Assembly (NCBI RefSeq): GCF_900188085.1
Contig: NZ_FZOU01000007.1
Location: forward strand, 124,001-188,000
Source of the DNA: Granulicella rosea
Lineage (GTDB): Bacteria > Acidobacteriota > Terriglobia > Terriglobales > Acidobacteriaceae
DNA length: 64,000 nucleotides
Direction: 5' to 3'
Position 1 is the first letter of the stretch. Every line of letters starts with the position of its first letter. The notes under the pieces were generated by a model. That model saw only the letters and a list, made by a program, of their open reading frames with translations, searched no databases and had not been told where the DNA came from. A program made the translations under genes and the position numbers. Shown here one piece after another: positions 46,334-54,734 of this stretch.

Positions 46334-47113
46334 CTAACGTCCTTCCCGCAGGCGGGCCGCCAGCCTCTCCGGCAGGCCGGCCATCAGGATGCGCCCCTGC
46401 GAAGCGACCACGTCGTACGGGATGCGGTGGTACGCGATCTCCGCGCGCTCCGTATCGTAGACCGCGTACGCCGCGCGCCAGTCCCAGTCGCGCGGCTGGC
46501 CGACGGAGCCGGGATTGATGAGGTGACGCGTGCCCGGCGGCAGCGCCAGCGACCAGCTCTCGCGCTCGCTGCGCGTATGGTAGCGCGGACGCAGTTCGTG
46601 CCAGTCATGCTCTTTCTGCGAGAAGCCGCCCTGGATGTGCGTGTGGCCGAAGAACGTGATGTGCGTCTTCATCTGCTGCAGCGGCGCCCACGCGTCGCGC
46701 ATGTTCAGGATGTACTGGTCCTCGTTCAGCGGCGAGCCGTGGACGCAGGTGACGCCGTCCTCGTTGTCCATGCCCGCGGGATGAATCGGCCCCTGCGGCA
46801 TGTCCTTGAGCCACTGCGTGTTCTCGGCGGTCAGCTCCCCGCGCGTCCACATGACGGCGCTGCGCGCGACCGGGTTGAAGCCGTTCGGCGAGGTCAGCCC
46901 GCAACTCACGCGGTCGTGGTTGCCCCGTACATCGACCGACGAGAGCGACCGGATGCGGTTCACCACCTGGTTCGGACTTGCTCCGTAGCCAACGACATCG
47001 CCCAGATTCCAAAGGACATCCCAGGAACCGGAAGGGTCGGTGGCAGCCGCTTCGAGGACCGCGTCGAGCGCTTCGAGATTGCCGTGGATGTCGGAGAGTA
47101 CAAGTGCGCGCAT
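46334..47113 (-). CDS. calcineurin-like metallophosphoesterase
   Basis: 259 residues of the YfcE/MJ0936-like group. Metal-binding motifs in order: LSDIHGN, GDVVGYG, RGNHD, VHGSP and FGHTHIQ. These are cytoplasmic phosphodiesterases; the substrate is unknown. Stands alone and divergent from ilvA. Confidence 0.92.
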   Translation of the reverse strand: MRALVLSDIHGNLEALDAVLEAAATDPSGSWDVLWNLGDVVGYGASPNQVVNRIRSLSSVDVRGNHDRVSCGLTSPNGFNPVARSAVMWTRGELTAENTQWLKDMPQGPIHPAGMDNEDGVTCVHGSPLNEDQYILNMRDAWAPLQQMKTHITFFGHTHIQGGFSQKEHDWHELRPRYHTRSERESWSLALPPGTRHLINPGSVGQPRDWDWRAAYAVYDTERAEIAYHRIPYDVVASQGRILMAGLPERLAARLREGR

Positions 47114-47343
47114 GAAGTCGGTGGGCCAGGGCTTGAAGGGCTTAGATGATTATCTTCTCATTGGCGGCGAAGTGGAGCGATGCCGGCAAAGAAAACAGCG
47201 CCGGTAGATCCGGATAAGTCGTTCAGATGCTGCGACGCCGCTCTCGATGGCGGGCGGGAACGGAACCCAGCGCGCGCCCGACCGTCAATGCGATCGCCCA
47301 CGCGGCAGATTCTTCCCGCCGCCCGCGCTGGCGGATTTATCCT

Positions 47344-48594
47344 ATGAAGATGAGCACTTCACTGGAAGCGAATCGGACAGAGCTGGCAATCGGACTGCAG
47401 GACATACAGGCGGCGCGCACGCGGCTGGATGGGCACATTTACTACTCGCCCTGCCCGCGCTCCGAGATCCTCTCCGAGCTCACCGGCCAGACCGTCTACC
47501 TGAAGCTCGAAAACCTGCAGATGACTGGCTCGTTCAAGGAGCGCGGCGCTCTCAATCGGCTGACTCTATTGACCGGGGATGAGGCCGCGCGCGGCGTCAT
47601 CGCGGCCAGCGCCGGCAATCATGCGCAGGGCGTGGCGTATCACTCGACCGCGCGCGGCATCCGCTCCATCATCGTCATGCCGGTCGCGACGCCGCTGGTG
47701 AAGGTCGCCGCGACCCAGCGCTTCGGCGCGGAGGTCGTGCTCTTCGGCGCGAACTACGACGAGGCCTACGCCGAGGCCATCCGCCTGCGCGACGAGCAGG
47801 GCCTGACCCTTATCCATGCCTTCGACGACCCCGCCGTCATGGCCGGACAGGGCACCATCGGGCTCGAGATGCTCGAACAGATTCCGCAGATGGAGGCGAT
47901 CGTCATTCCCATCGGCGGCGGCGGCCTGATCGGCGGCATCGCCTGCGCGATCAAGGAGATGCGGCCCGATATCCGCGTCATCGGCGTGCAGACCGCGCGC
48001 CTGCCCTCGATGGAGGCGGCGATCCGCCACGGCGGACCCATCACCACGCACCCGGCGACGACCATCGCGGACGGCATCGCCGTGCGCCGGGCCGGCGCCG
48101 TCACCTACCCCATGGTCGCGCGCTACGTGGACGAGATCGTCACGGTCGAAGAGGACGAGATCGCAGCCGCGATTCTCGTCCTGCTGGAGCGCGAAAAGAC
48201 CCTCGCCGAGGGTGCCGGCGCCACCGCGCTGGCCGCGCTGCTACAGCAGAAGACCACGCTCAAGGGCGCGCACACCGGCGTGCTGGTCTGCGGCGGCAAC
48301 ATCGACGTCACGCTGCTGGCGCGCATCATCGAACGCGGCCTGGTGCAGGATGGACGCCTCATCCGCCTGCGCATCCACCTGCTGGACAAGCCCGGCGCGC
48401 TGGCCGAACTGACCAAGCTGATCGCCAGCCACCGCGCCAACATCGTGGACACGATGTACAACCGCGCCTACTACGGCGTGAACCTGGGCGACACGACCAT
48501 CGACATCACCATGGAGACCCGCGGACGCCAGCAGATCGACGACCTGCTGGCCGCGCTGGCCGCTGAGGGCTACAAGCACACGCGCATTCAGTAA
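47344..48594 (+). CDS. ilvA: threonine ammonia-lyase (threonine deaminase) with ACT domain
   Basis: 416 residues. PLP Lys is in MTGSFKERGALN; the phosphate loop is IPIGGGGLIGG. A catalytic domain of about 320 residues is followed by one ACT domain (RLRIHLLDKPGALAELTKLIASHRANIVD). With a single ACT-like domain it resembles the short, TdcB-like or non-canonical class rather than the long E. coli IlvA. It feeds 2-oxobutanoate to isoleucine synthesis or degrades threonine. ATG at 47344 (47350 also possible). Confidence 0.92.
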   Translation: MKMSTSLEANRTELAIGLQDIQAARTRLDGHIYYSPCPRSEILSELTGQTVYLKLENLQMTGSFKERGALNRLTLLTGDEAARGVIAASAGNHAQGVAYHSTARGIRSIIVMPVATPLVKVAATQRFGAEVVLFGANYDEAYAEAIRLRDEQGLTLIHAFDDPAVMAGQGTIGLEMLEQIPQMEAIVIPIGGGGLIGGIACAIKEMRPDIRVIGVQTARLPSMEAAIRHGGPITTHPATTIADGIAVRRAGAVTYPMVARYVDEIVTVEEDEIAAAILVLLEREKTLAEGAGATALAALLQQKTTLKGAHTGVLVCGGNIDVTLLARIIERGLVQDGRLIRLRIHLLDKPGALAELTKLIASHRANIVDTMYNRAYYGVNLGDTTIDITMETRGRQQIDDLLAALAAEGYKHTRIQ

Positions 48595-48612
48595 GGCTCG
48601 CAACACGTCTCG

Positions 48613-48682
48613 CTTAAGGGCACGGCTTCAGCCGTGCCGTAAGTGCCTCATAGCTGTGCGGCTTCAGCCGCTGAGGTACGCT
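48613..48682. repeat. family B repeat, left half of a split copy
   Basis: CTTAAGGGCACGGCTTC and AGCCGTGCCGTA form the outer arm; GTGCGGCTTCAGCCGCTGAGGTACGC forms the inner arm. The matching right half is at 49007-49078, with a small membrane-protein gene in between. Confidence 0.9.
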
Positions 48683-48704
48683 TGCGTGCTTCGCAGCCAG
48701 ATCG

Positions 48705-49001
48705 TTACGGGCTCAGCAGAATCGAACCGAACATGATCGCAATCCCAATAGCGGCAAAAGAGTAGGTTGCCATCAGAGGCCACGCCGGAGCCTGGCCATC
48801 CGCCACGAGCTTTCGATAGGCCCTTCGCACATCCCCTTGTAGGGCAAAATACCCCGTCCAACCCTTTGCACGCACGGCCACGTATTGGTGCAACACGCCG
48901 CCGACGATGAAAAGCACGAGACCAGCCAGGCACCCAAGAGATGTCCTATCCATATGGAAAGCTGCAGCTTGACTTGCTATGAGGAGCGTGCGCAGATCCA
49001 T
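48705..49001 (-). CDS. small two- to three-helix membrane protein between repeat halves
   Basis: 98 residues, hydrophobic segments at about 23-43 (LGCLAGLVLFIVGGVLHQYVAV) and 77-95 (FAAIGIAIMFGSILLSP). The loop between is basic (QGDVRRAYRKLVADG). I do not recognise a family. It starts at 49001, 6 bases inside the right half repeat boundary, and stops 23 bases from the left half. The gene is thus framed almost exactly by the two halves of family B. Confidence 0.6.
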   Translation of the reverse strand: MDLRTLLIASQAAAFHMDRTSLGCLAGLVLFIVGGVLHQYVAVRAKGWTGYFALQGDVRRAYRKLVADGQAPAWPLMATYSFAAIGIAIMFGSILLSP

Positions 49002-49006
49002 CCTTC

Positions 49007-49078
49007 AAGCGTACCTCAGCGGCTGAAGCCGCAATGCAAACACGGTAGTTACGGCACGGCTGAAGCCGTGCCCATAAG
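49007..49078. repeat. family B repeat, right half of a split copy
   Basis: AAGCGTACCTCAGCGGC and TGAAGCCGCAATGC form the inner arm; TTACGGCACGGCTGAAGCCGTGCCCATAAG forms the outer arm. Sequence CTGAGGTACGCTT at 48671 mirrors AAGCGTACCTCAG here. Confidence 0.9.
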
Positions 49079-49159
49079 CAAAACCGAGTCTTCAGCAGCC
49101 TCCGAGGCCGCACCCTTAAGCAAACAGGTGGCAGCCTGATAGCCTGGGCACACAGCACA

Positions 49160-50050
49160 CTACATCTTCTGAACCTTCATCCCTTCCGGGAAGTTCAGCG
49201 TGAACTGCATATCGTCCAGCTTCTGGTTCGGGATGAGCTTTGTCAGGTCGATCTGCAGCGTGTACTCGTCGACCGGCCGCTGGATGAAGATGCTCGACGG
49301 ATAGTCGATCTCGCCATACTTCTGGTACTTGTCGTACTTCACGATCGTGACGATGCGTCCGTCCTGGTCGTACATATCCTGCTGGTAGGGCAGCAGGCTG
49401 ACGCGGCTGATGTGGATCACGCGGGCCAGTTCCAGCTCGTGGCCGGTCTTGGTGTTCATGATCGTCAGGTCGTAGTCCGGCTCTTCGACCGCCTCCTGCT
49501 TGCGCGTCTTTTCGAGCAGAATGCGCGAGCCCCGCGTCAGCGTCACGTACTGATCCGGGTCGATGCCCGGAACCAGCATCGCGTCGCGGATGATGCCGGG
49601 CCGCAGATTTTCAAATCCCTTCTTCGAAGGCTTCACCACATCGTCGTCGCCGACGATGGCGATATTCTTCTTCGGCACGAAGAGCTTCGAGGTCTTGCCG
49701 TCGTCGACCATGTCGAGCGCGATCGAGCCCAGCAGCGGCAGCTTCAGCAGCACCTGCAGATCCTTGGGCTTGCGCAGCAGGATGTAACCGGAGAGCGTCG
49801 GCAGGTCCGCGACCTGTCCCGTGTGTTCGCCGCCCGTGCTGGCGGTCACATTGACCGACGCGGTCAGCGTGTCGACGGCCGCGTACCGGTTCGCCATACC
49901 GGTCAGCAACTGCTCGAGCGTCGCATCGAGCACATGCTCCGCCAGGACGGTTTTTGGTATGGCGCGCGTCTTGATGCCGTAACAGCCAGTCACTGCGGGC
50001 ATCAGTCCGGTCAGAAGCAGCGCCACGAACCTCTGTCTACAACTGTTCAA
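49160..50050 (-). CDS. outer-membrane lipoprotein-like protein (LolA/LppX-like fold suspected)
   Basis: 296 residues. A lipobox is visible: LLLTGLMPAVTGC, with Cys about residue 21. The body has repeated beta strands: LTASVNVTAS, LSGYILLRKPKDLQVLLKLPLLGSIALDMV, KTSKLFVPKKNIAIVGDD, and VTLTRGSRILLEKTRK. This is consistent with a LolB/DUF4292-like concave beta sheet. TTG at 50050 with AAGGAAGG 5 bases upstream is the best start. Upstream mltG is on the same strand. Confidence 0.72.
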   Translation of the reverse strand: MNSCRQRFVALLLTGLMPAVTGCYGIKTRAIPKTVLAEHVLDATLEQLLTGMANRYAAVDTLTASVNVTASTGGEHTGQVADLPTLSGYILLRKPKDLQVLLKLPLLGSIALDMVDDGKTSKLFVPKKNIAIVGDDDVVKPSKKGFENLRPGIIRDAMLVPGIDPDQYVTLTRGSRILLEKTRKQEAVEEPDYDLTIMNTKTGHELELARVIHISRVSLLPYQQDMYDQDGRIVTIVKYDKYQKYGEIDYPSSIFIQRPVDEYTLQIDLTKLIPNQKLDDMQFTLNFPEGMKVQKM

Positions 50051-50225
50051 TACAGCCTTCCTTAATTCCTCACGACGCTCGATTGCGCACGCCGAAACGG
50101 GACGCGGACGCACCGCACGCCGGCAAAGCGGGGGTCGGCACATCGGCGACAGCACTTACCACTGTACCTTTTGGATGATCGGCAGGACAATTCGCTTCGC
50201 AGAGTTTGACTCCGTTTGCCGGGGA

Positions 50226-51203
50226 TTAGTGTTCCGTCGCCTTGCGATATTCCTGCACGGCGGCGGAATGATCCTTCAGGTTGGTCGAAAAACGGCTGTG
50301 CCCGGCCGCGTCGGCCACGAAGTAAAGGTAGTCGGTCTTCGCCGGTGAGATCGCCGCCCGGAAGGCCGCGACACCCGCGTTGCAGATCGGCCCTGGCGGC
50401 AGGCCGGCGTGCTTATAGGTGTTGTAGGGCGAATCGTAGTCCAGGTCGCTGCGGTAGATCGTGCCGCGCCAGCGTCCCGCCAGCATCGCCGCATAGATGA
50501 CGGTGGGGTCGGTCGCGAGCGGAATGTGCTGCGCCAGCCGGTTCTCGAAGACACCCGCCACCAGCGGCCGCTCCGACGCGACGCTCACCTCTTTTTCGAC
50601 CAGCGACGCCATGATCACCGTGCGCGATACATCCTGCGTCGAGGTCAAGCCCAGCGGCAGCACCACCGCGCGGAAGCGCTTCACCATCGCCGCAACCATC
50701 TGGTCCGGCGTGGTGTGGCGGCTGAAACGGTAGGTGTCGGGGAAGAGGTAACCCTCGAGCGAGGCCGCGCCGGGGCTCAGGTCGGCGATCAGCCGGGTGT
50801 CGTTGTGCGCGGCGGTCAGGAAGGCGTCCTTCGTGCCCAGCCCCGCCGCTTCCACGGCGGCAGCGATGTCGAAGAGGTTGAAGCCCTCGGGCACGCTCAC
50901 CTCGCGGGTGTAGACGTCGCCCTTGGCGATGCGCGCGTAGACCTCGGCGACAGTCGCGGGGTGGTCGAAGCGGTACTCGCCCGCCTTCAGCACGCCGCCC
51001 TGCGTGGCGCGCACGGCCTCGAAGACGTACTTGTTCGAGATGACGCCGGCGTTCGCCAGCCTCGCCGCGATGCCTGCCGTTCCCGTGCCGGCAGGGATGT
51101 CGACAAAGGTCTCCGTGCTGGGGCCGTAGGGGACATAAAAGAAGTACGCAGCCGCGCAGCCGCCGAGAACGATGAGAAGGAGAAGGAATTTGAAGAACTT
51201 CAC
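50226..51203 (-). CDS. mltG: endolytic murein transglycosylase
   Basis: 325 residues. An N-terminal membrane helix (residues 3-23) anchors it in the inner membrane. A LysM-like region precedes the YceG domain. The catalytic Glu203 is in MASLVEKEVSVASERPLVAGVFENRL; the closing segment is YNTYKHAGLPPGPICNAGVAAFRA. It cuts nascent glycan strands as they emerge, setting their length. It is divergent from ddl. Confidence 0.95.
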   Translation of the reverse strand: MKFFKFLLLLIVLGGCAAAYFFYVPYGPSTETFVDIPAGTGTAGIAARLANAGVISNKYVFEAVRATQGGVLKAGEYRFDHPATVAEVYARIAKGDVYTREVSVPEGFNLFDIAAAVEAAGLGTKDAFLTAAHNDTRLIADLSPGAASLEGYLFPDTYRFSRHTTPDQMVAAMVKRFRAVVLPLGLTSTQDVSRTVIMASLVEKEVSVASERPLVAGVFENRLAQHIPLATDPTVIYAAMLAGRWRGTIYRSDLDYDSPYNTYKHAGLPPGPICNAGVAAFRAAISPAKTDYLYFVADAAGHSRFSTNLKDHSAAVQEYRKATEH

Positions 51204-51536
51204 GGCGGCGGCCCTCGAAATACGTTGGCGATTCTTGAGAAAGTCAGCCTGTCACCGAACGAAACGCAGGTCCTTCGCTACACTCAGGATGACAAACTTC
51301 GCGTTGCAAGCGGACGACTCACACATCGAAACTCTGAAGCCCCGCCCCGAAAGCGTTGTCATCCTGAGCAAAGCGAAGGACCTGCGTTCTTTTCCGCATG
51401 GCGACTGTCTCCAGTTTACGGCGATACGCCCGGCAGGAGCAGGAGGAATCAAGCTGGTTACAAATCTGGCTCCAATCCGTTTTGTGCAAAGAAAACCCGT
51501 GCGGAGAGGCCCGCACACGGCGAGACTGAAAGAGCG
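51204..51536. repeat. divergent mltG/ddl gap with two family A half copies
   Basis: Two family A arms are present but point the wrong way round: GCAGGTCCTTCGC with TACACTCAGGATGACA (51266-51294), then TTGTCATCCTGAGC with AAAGCGAAGGACCTGCG (51356-51386), with about 60 unrelated bases between. Beyond them (51400-51536) I see nothing besides the ddl promoter zone. Confidence 0.8.
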
Positions 51537-52784
51537 ATGAAAAAGAAACTGCGTGTTGGCGTGTTGTTTGGCGGCCGGTCCGGAGAGCATGAGGTCTCGC
51601 TCCTCTCGGCCGCGTCGATTCTAAAGGCGATCGACCCGAAGAAGTATGAGGTGGTCCCGATCGGGATCGACAAACAGGGCCGCTGGCTGACCGACGGCTA
51701 TGCGCAGCGCCTGCTGACGGGCCAGCCCGCCGTCCCGAGCGGCATCGCCGCCCACGCGCACGACCACACCGACAATCCCGTCGAGGGCGACCCGGAGTTT
51801 TCCGGCGCCGCCGCCGTCCTGCGCAGCGGGGAAGAGGTCAACATTCCCGCGCTGCCGGCTCACCTGACCCAGAAGGGCGGGGACAAGACCATCAACCTCT
51901 CGGCCAGCGCGGATCTCGCCCAGCCGGCCGGCACGCTGGCGACCAAACTCGACGTGATCTTTCCCGTCCTGCACGGCACGTTTGGCGAGGACGGCACGAT
52001 CCAGGGCCTGCTGGAGCTGGCCGACCTCGCGTACGTCGGCTCGGGCGTGCTGGGCTCCGCGGCCGGCATGGACAAGGACGTGATGAAGAAGCTCTTCGGC
52101 GCCGCCGGCCTGCCGCAGACGCCCTATCTCACGTTGACGCGCGGCGAGTGGAAGGCCGATCCGAAGCGCTGCCAGAAGGCGATCGAAAAGAAGCTGAGCT
52201 ACCCGCTCTTCGTGAAGCCCGCGAATCTGGGCTCGTCAGTCGGGATCAGCAAGGTGCATGACCGGTCTGAACTCGCCGCGGCGATGGACCTGGCCGCGGG
52301 GTTCGACCGAAAGCTGGTGATCGAAGAGGGCGTCGGCGGACCGGGCGCGAAACCCCGCGAGCTGGAGGTCGCCGTGCTGGGCAACGATGCGCCGGAGGCC
52401 TCGGTCGTCGGCGAGATCGTGCCCAACCGCGAGTTCTACGACTACGAGAGCAAGTACGCGGACTCGCCCGAAGACCCGTCCGTGCCGATCATTCCGGCCG
52501 AGCTGACGAAGTCCGAGCTGAAGCAGATTCAGGCCATGGCCATTGCGGCCTTCAAGGCCTGCGACTGCGCCGGCCTCGCGCGCGTGGACTTTCTGAAGGA
52601 GCCCGGCCGGAAGGGTCGCATCTACCTGAATGAGATCAACACGATGCCCGGTTTCACGAGCATCTCCATGTACCCCAAGCTGTGGGAGGCGAGCGGCCTG
52701 AAGTACAAGGCGCTGATCGACCGGCTGATCGTGCTGGCGCGCGAGCGTCACGCGGAGAAGATGGCGACCAGCTTCAGCAAGTAG
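51537..52784 (+). CDS. ddl: D-alanine--D-alanine ligase
   Basis: 415 residues, ATP-grasp. GVLFGGRSGEHEVSLLSA opens it; PVLHGTFGEDGTIQGLLE, YVGSGVLGSAAGMDKDVMK, FVKPANLGSSVGISKV and LNEINTMPGFTSISMYPKLW follow. The omega-loop has EFYDYESKY with the Tyr of D-Ala type enzymes rather than the D-Lac form. An inserted loop of about 60 residues near 55-120 is rich in Ala/Pro/Gly/Glu. ATG at 51537. The frame is open upstream across the repeat, but that is not coding. Confidence 0.95.
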   Translation: MKKKLRVGVLFGGRSGEHEVSLLSAASILKAIDPKKYEVVPIGIDKQGRWLTDGYAQRLLTGQPAVPSGIAAHAHDHTDNPVEGDPEFSGAAAVLRSGEEVNIPALPAHLTQKGGDKTINLSASADLAQPAGTLATKLDVIFPVLHGTFGEDGTIQGLLELADLAYVGSGVLGSAAGMDKDVMKKLFGAAGLPQTPYLTLTRGEWKADPKRCQKAIEKKLSYPLFVKPANLGSSVGISKVHDRSELAAAMDLAAGFDRKLVIEEGVGGPGAKPRELEVAVLGNDAPEASVVGEIVPNREFYDYESKYADSPEDPSVPIIPAELTKSELKQIQAMAIAAFKACDCAGLARVDFLKEPGRKGRIYLNEINTMPGFTSISMYPKLWEASGLKYKALIDRLIVLARERHAEKMATSFSK

Positions 52785-53153
52785 GGTGCGGGATGCTCCG
52801 TTGCGCACCGCTGTCGCAACCATTCCACGGTCATCGCCATTGCGCTGTCATCCTGAGCGAAGCGAAGGATCTGCTTTTCTCTGAAGCAGCAAGGGCGCCA
52901 CGGGCAAGAAGCAGGTCCTTCGCTACGCTCAGGATGACAGCGCCAGGTGTGGATGACGGCATCGGTGCAGGCAAAGAGTACGCGTGCCGTCATTCGACAC
53001 AATCAACAACTTTTCCCGTCAACTTCTTCCAAATCAACAAAAGAAATCGGCGCTCATTATCTTCCAATCGAAATGAACGAATAATTCTTATTTATTCCCG
53101 GTTGCAACACGTGTAGAGTTCGAGGTGCGAGCCCATCCAGAGAAGGCGGCTGC
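52785..53153. other. intergenic region: family A element plus AT-rich promoter zone
   Basis: It holds a complete family A copy (52845-52942) with arms CTGTCATCCTGAGCGAAGC and GCTACGCTCAGGATGACAG. From about 53000 to 53100 the sequence becomes AT-rich (TTCTTATTTATTC), the likely promoter zone of the GGDEF gene. I see no other gene. Confidence 0.7.
52845..52942. repeat. family A repeat, complete copy
   Basis: Left arm 52845-52876 and right arm 52906-52942 are near-perfect inverses over the AGCGAAGCGAAGGATCTGCTT segment. The loop is about 30 bases. Confidence 0.9.
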
Positions 53154-54470
53154 TTGATCCCCTCCATTGTCCCGGACTACGGTGTTCTGACCTCGATCCT
53201 ATCTCTAGCGGTCTTCCTCGGCGCGTTCCGGCCGCTGGTCCGCAGGGCGGGACCGCACGTCAACCTGTGGTTTGTCGGCTGGACCTGCATGCTCGTCCAC
53301 TACATCGCGCTCTTCCTGCTGCCGAGCACGGGCGCGGTCCATACCGTCTGCAGCCTGACCGCCGTCTGGGCGCTGGAGCTTTGCGCGCTCGTCTTCATGC
53401 GCGCCGCGGGCAACGGACCCATCACGCGCGTGGGCTGGGTGCTGACGGCGGAGATTGCCGTGCCGGTTCTGCTGCAATCGGCGCTCTCGGTCCTGCGCGG
53501 CGCGGGCAACCGGCCAGCGATGCTGGTCTTTGGTCTGCTGCTGATTCCCATCACGCATCTGGTGCTGCATAAGGCGTATAAGTCTCGCCCGTATGCCTCG
53601 GCCGCGATGGCGGCGGCCGTGCTGACGCTGTACTACCTGGGGCTGCATGGCGCGACGCCCGAGGAGATCACGGACGGCGTGCTCGCGATCCTCTTCCTGA
53701 GCGCCGCGTACCTCTACAGCTCGCACGCCCGGCGCGTGAGCCGCGCGGTGCTGTGCGCGGTGACCGGCCTGGCCGGGTGGGGCATCACCTTTCTGATCGC
53801 GGCGGCGTTTCACCGCTTCGCGCCCGAGGTGCACCTGAACCGGACCGTCATGTCGATGCCGCAATATCTGGTCGTCGCGGCCATCATTCTGAACCTGCTC
53901 GAAGAGCACATGCTGCATACCGAGCGGATGGCCATGCACGACGCCCTGACCGGGCTGCCCAATCGCCGGCTCTTCGAAGGCCGGTTCGCCGACGCCATGG
54001 CCGACTCCCGGCGCCTGGGCGCGCCGATCGCCTGCCTGGTGATCGACGTGGACAACTTCAAGTTCATCAACGACACGATGGGGCACTACACCGGCGACGA
54101 GCTGCTGAAGGCGCTCGCCACACGGCTGAGCTGGCACATGGGCCCGGCCGACATGCTGGCGCGCACCGGCGGCGACGAGTTTACGGCGCTGCTGGCCGGC
54201 GTACGCGACGAGTATCACCTGCGATTCATCGCCAGCGCGATGATGTCGGCGGCAAGCGTGCCGCTTGAGATCGACGGCGTCTCCGTGGAGTTCCACATCA
54301 GCGTCGGCATCGCGGTCTCGCCGGCGGACGCGGACGACGTGCAGGGACTGCGCCGCGCGGCCGACGACGCGATGTACCGCGCCAAACGCCAGGGCGGCAG
54401 CCTGCTGGCCTTCGCCGGAGACCCCGACCCAGAGTTGGAGTCCGACGGCCCGCTGCCGTTCCGGCTGTAG
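53154..54470 (+). CDS. membrane-bound diguanylate cyclase (GGDEF)
   Basis: 438 residues. The N-terminal half has about seven hydrophobic helices. The GGDEF domain starts at DALTGLPNRRLFEGRF, has the metal Asp in CLVIDVDNFKFINDTMGHYTGDELL, and the intact signature ARTGGDEFTALL. It ends with SVGIAVSPADADDVQGLRRAADDAMYRAKRQGG. It should make c-di-GMP in response to a membrane signal. No I-site RxxD is obvious. TTG start at 53154 with AGAAGG upstream. Confidence 0.9.
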   Translation: MIPSIVPDYGVLTSILSLAVFLGAFRPLVRRAGPHVNLWFVGWTCMLVHYIALFLLPSTGAVHTVCSLTAVWALELCALVFMRAAGNGPITRVGWVLTAEIAVPVLLQSALSVLRGAGNRPAMLVFGLLLIPITHLVLHKAYKSRPYASAAMAAAVLTLYYLGLHGATPEEITDGVLAILFLSAAYLYSSHARRVSRAVLCAVTGLAGWGITFLIAAAFHRFAPEVHLNRTVMSMPQYLVVAAIILNLLEEHMLHTERMAMHDALTGLPNRRLFEGRFADAMADSRRLGAPIACLVIDVDNFKFINDTMGHYTGDELLKALATRLSWHMGPADMLARTGGDEFTALLAGVRDEYHLRFIASAMMSAASVPLEIDGVSVEFHISVGIAVSPADADDVQGLRRAADDAMYRAKRQGGSLLAFAGDPDPELESDGPLPFRL

Positions 54471-54498
54471 TTTTGGCAGCAATCGAAGTCTTCAAGAC

Positions 54499-54700
54499 CA
54501 ACGAGTCAGTTGCCCTGCTTAAGGCACGGCTTTAGCCGTGCCACTTTTGCTGCGTTGGAATTGCGGCTTTAGCCGCTGAGGTACGCTTTCGTCTGTAATG
54601 GCCTGAACAACAAAACGTACCCCAGCGGCTAAAGCCGGATTCGTGGCCGGGCATAGCGGCATGGCTGAAGCCATGCCCTTAACAAGCAACTGACTCGTTG
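54499..54700. repeat. family B repeat, complete copy with long flanking arms
   Basis: Beyond the usual arms, CAACGAGTCAGTTGC (54499-54513) pairs exactly with GCAACTGACTCGTTG (54686-54700). Inside are GGCACGGCTTTAGCCGTGCC, GCGGCTTTAGCCGCTGAGG, CCCCAGCGGCTAAAGCCG and GGCATGGCTGAAGCCATGCC. It is the largest copy in this window, between convergent genes. Confidence 0.92.
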
Positions 54701-54734
54701 AAAGAAGCGGCAAGATGCGAATCGGAGCTACGCT

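Noticed and set aside
50409..51536. Long N-terminal extension of ddl across mltG antisense and repeats
   Set aside because: The translated extension has no conserved sequence, and Ddl begins normally at 51537.
51252..52999. Small HPERSEG/FAQDD-type proteins encoded by repeats
   Set aside because: These are readings of family A palindromes and a well-known class of spurious annotation.
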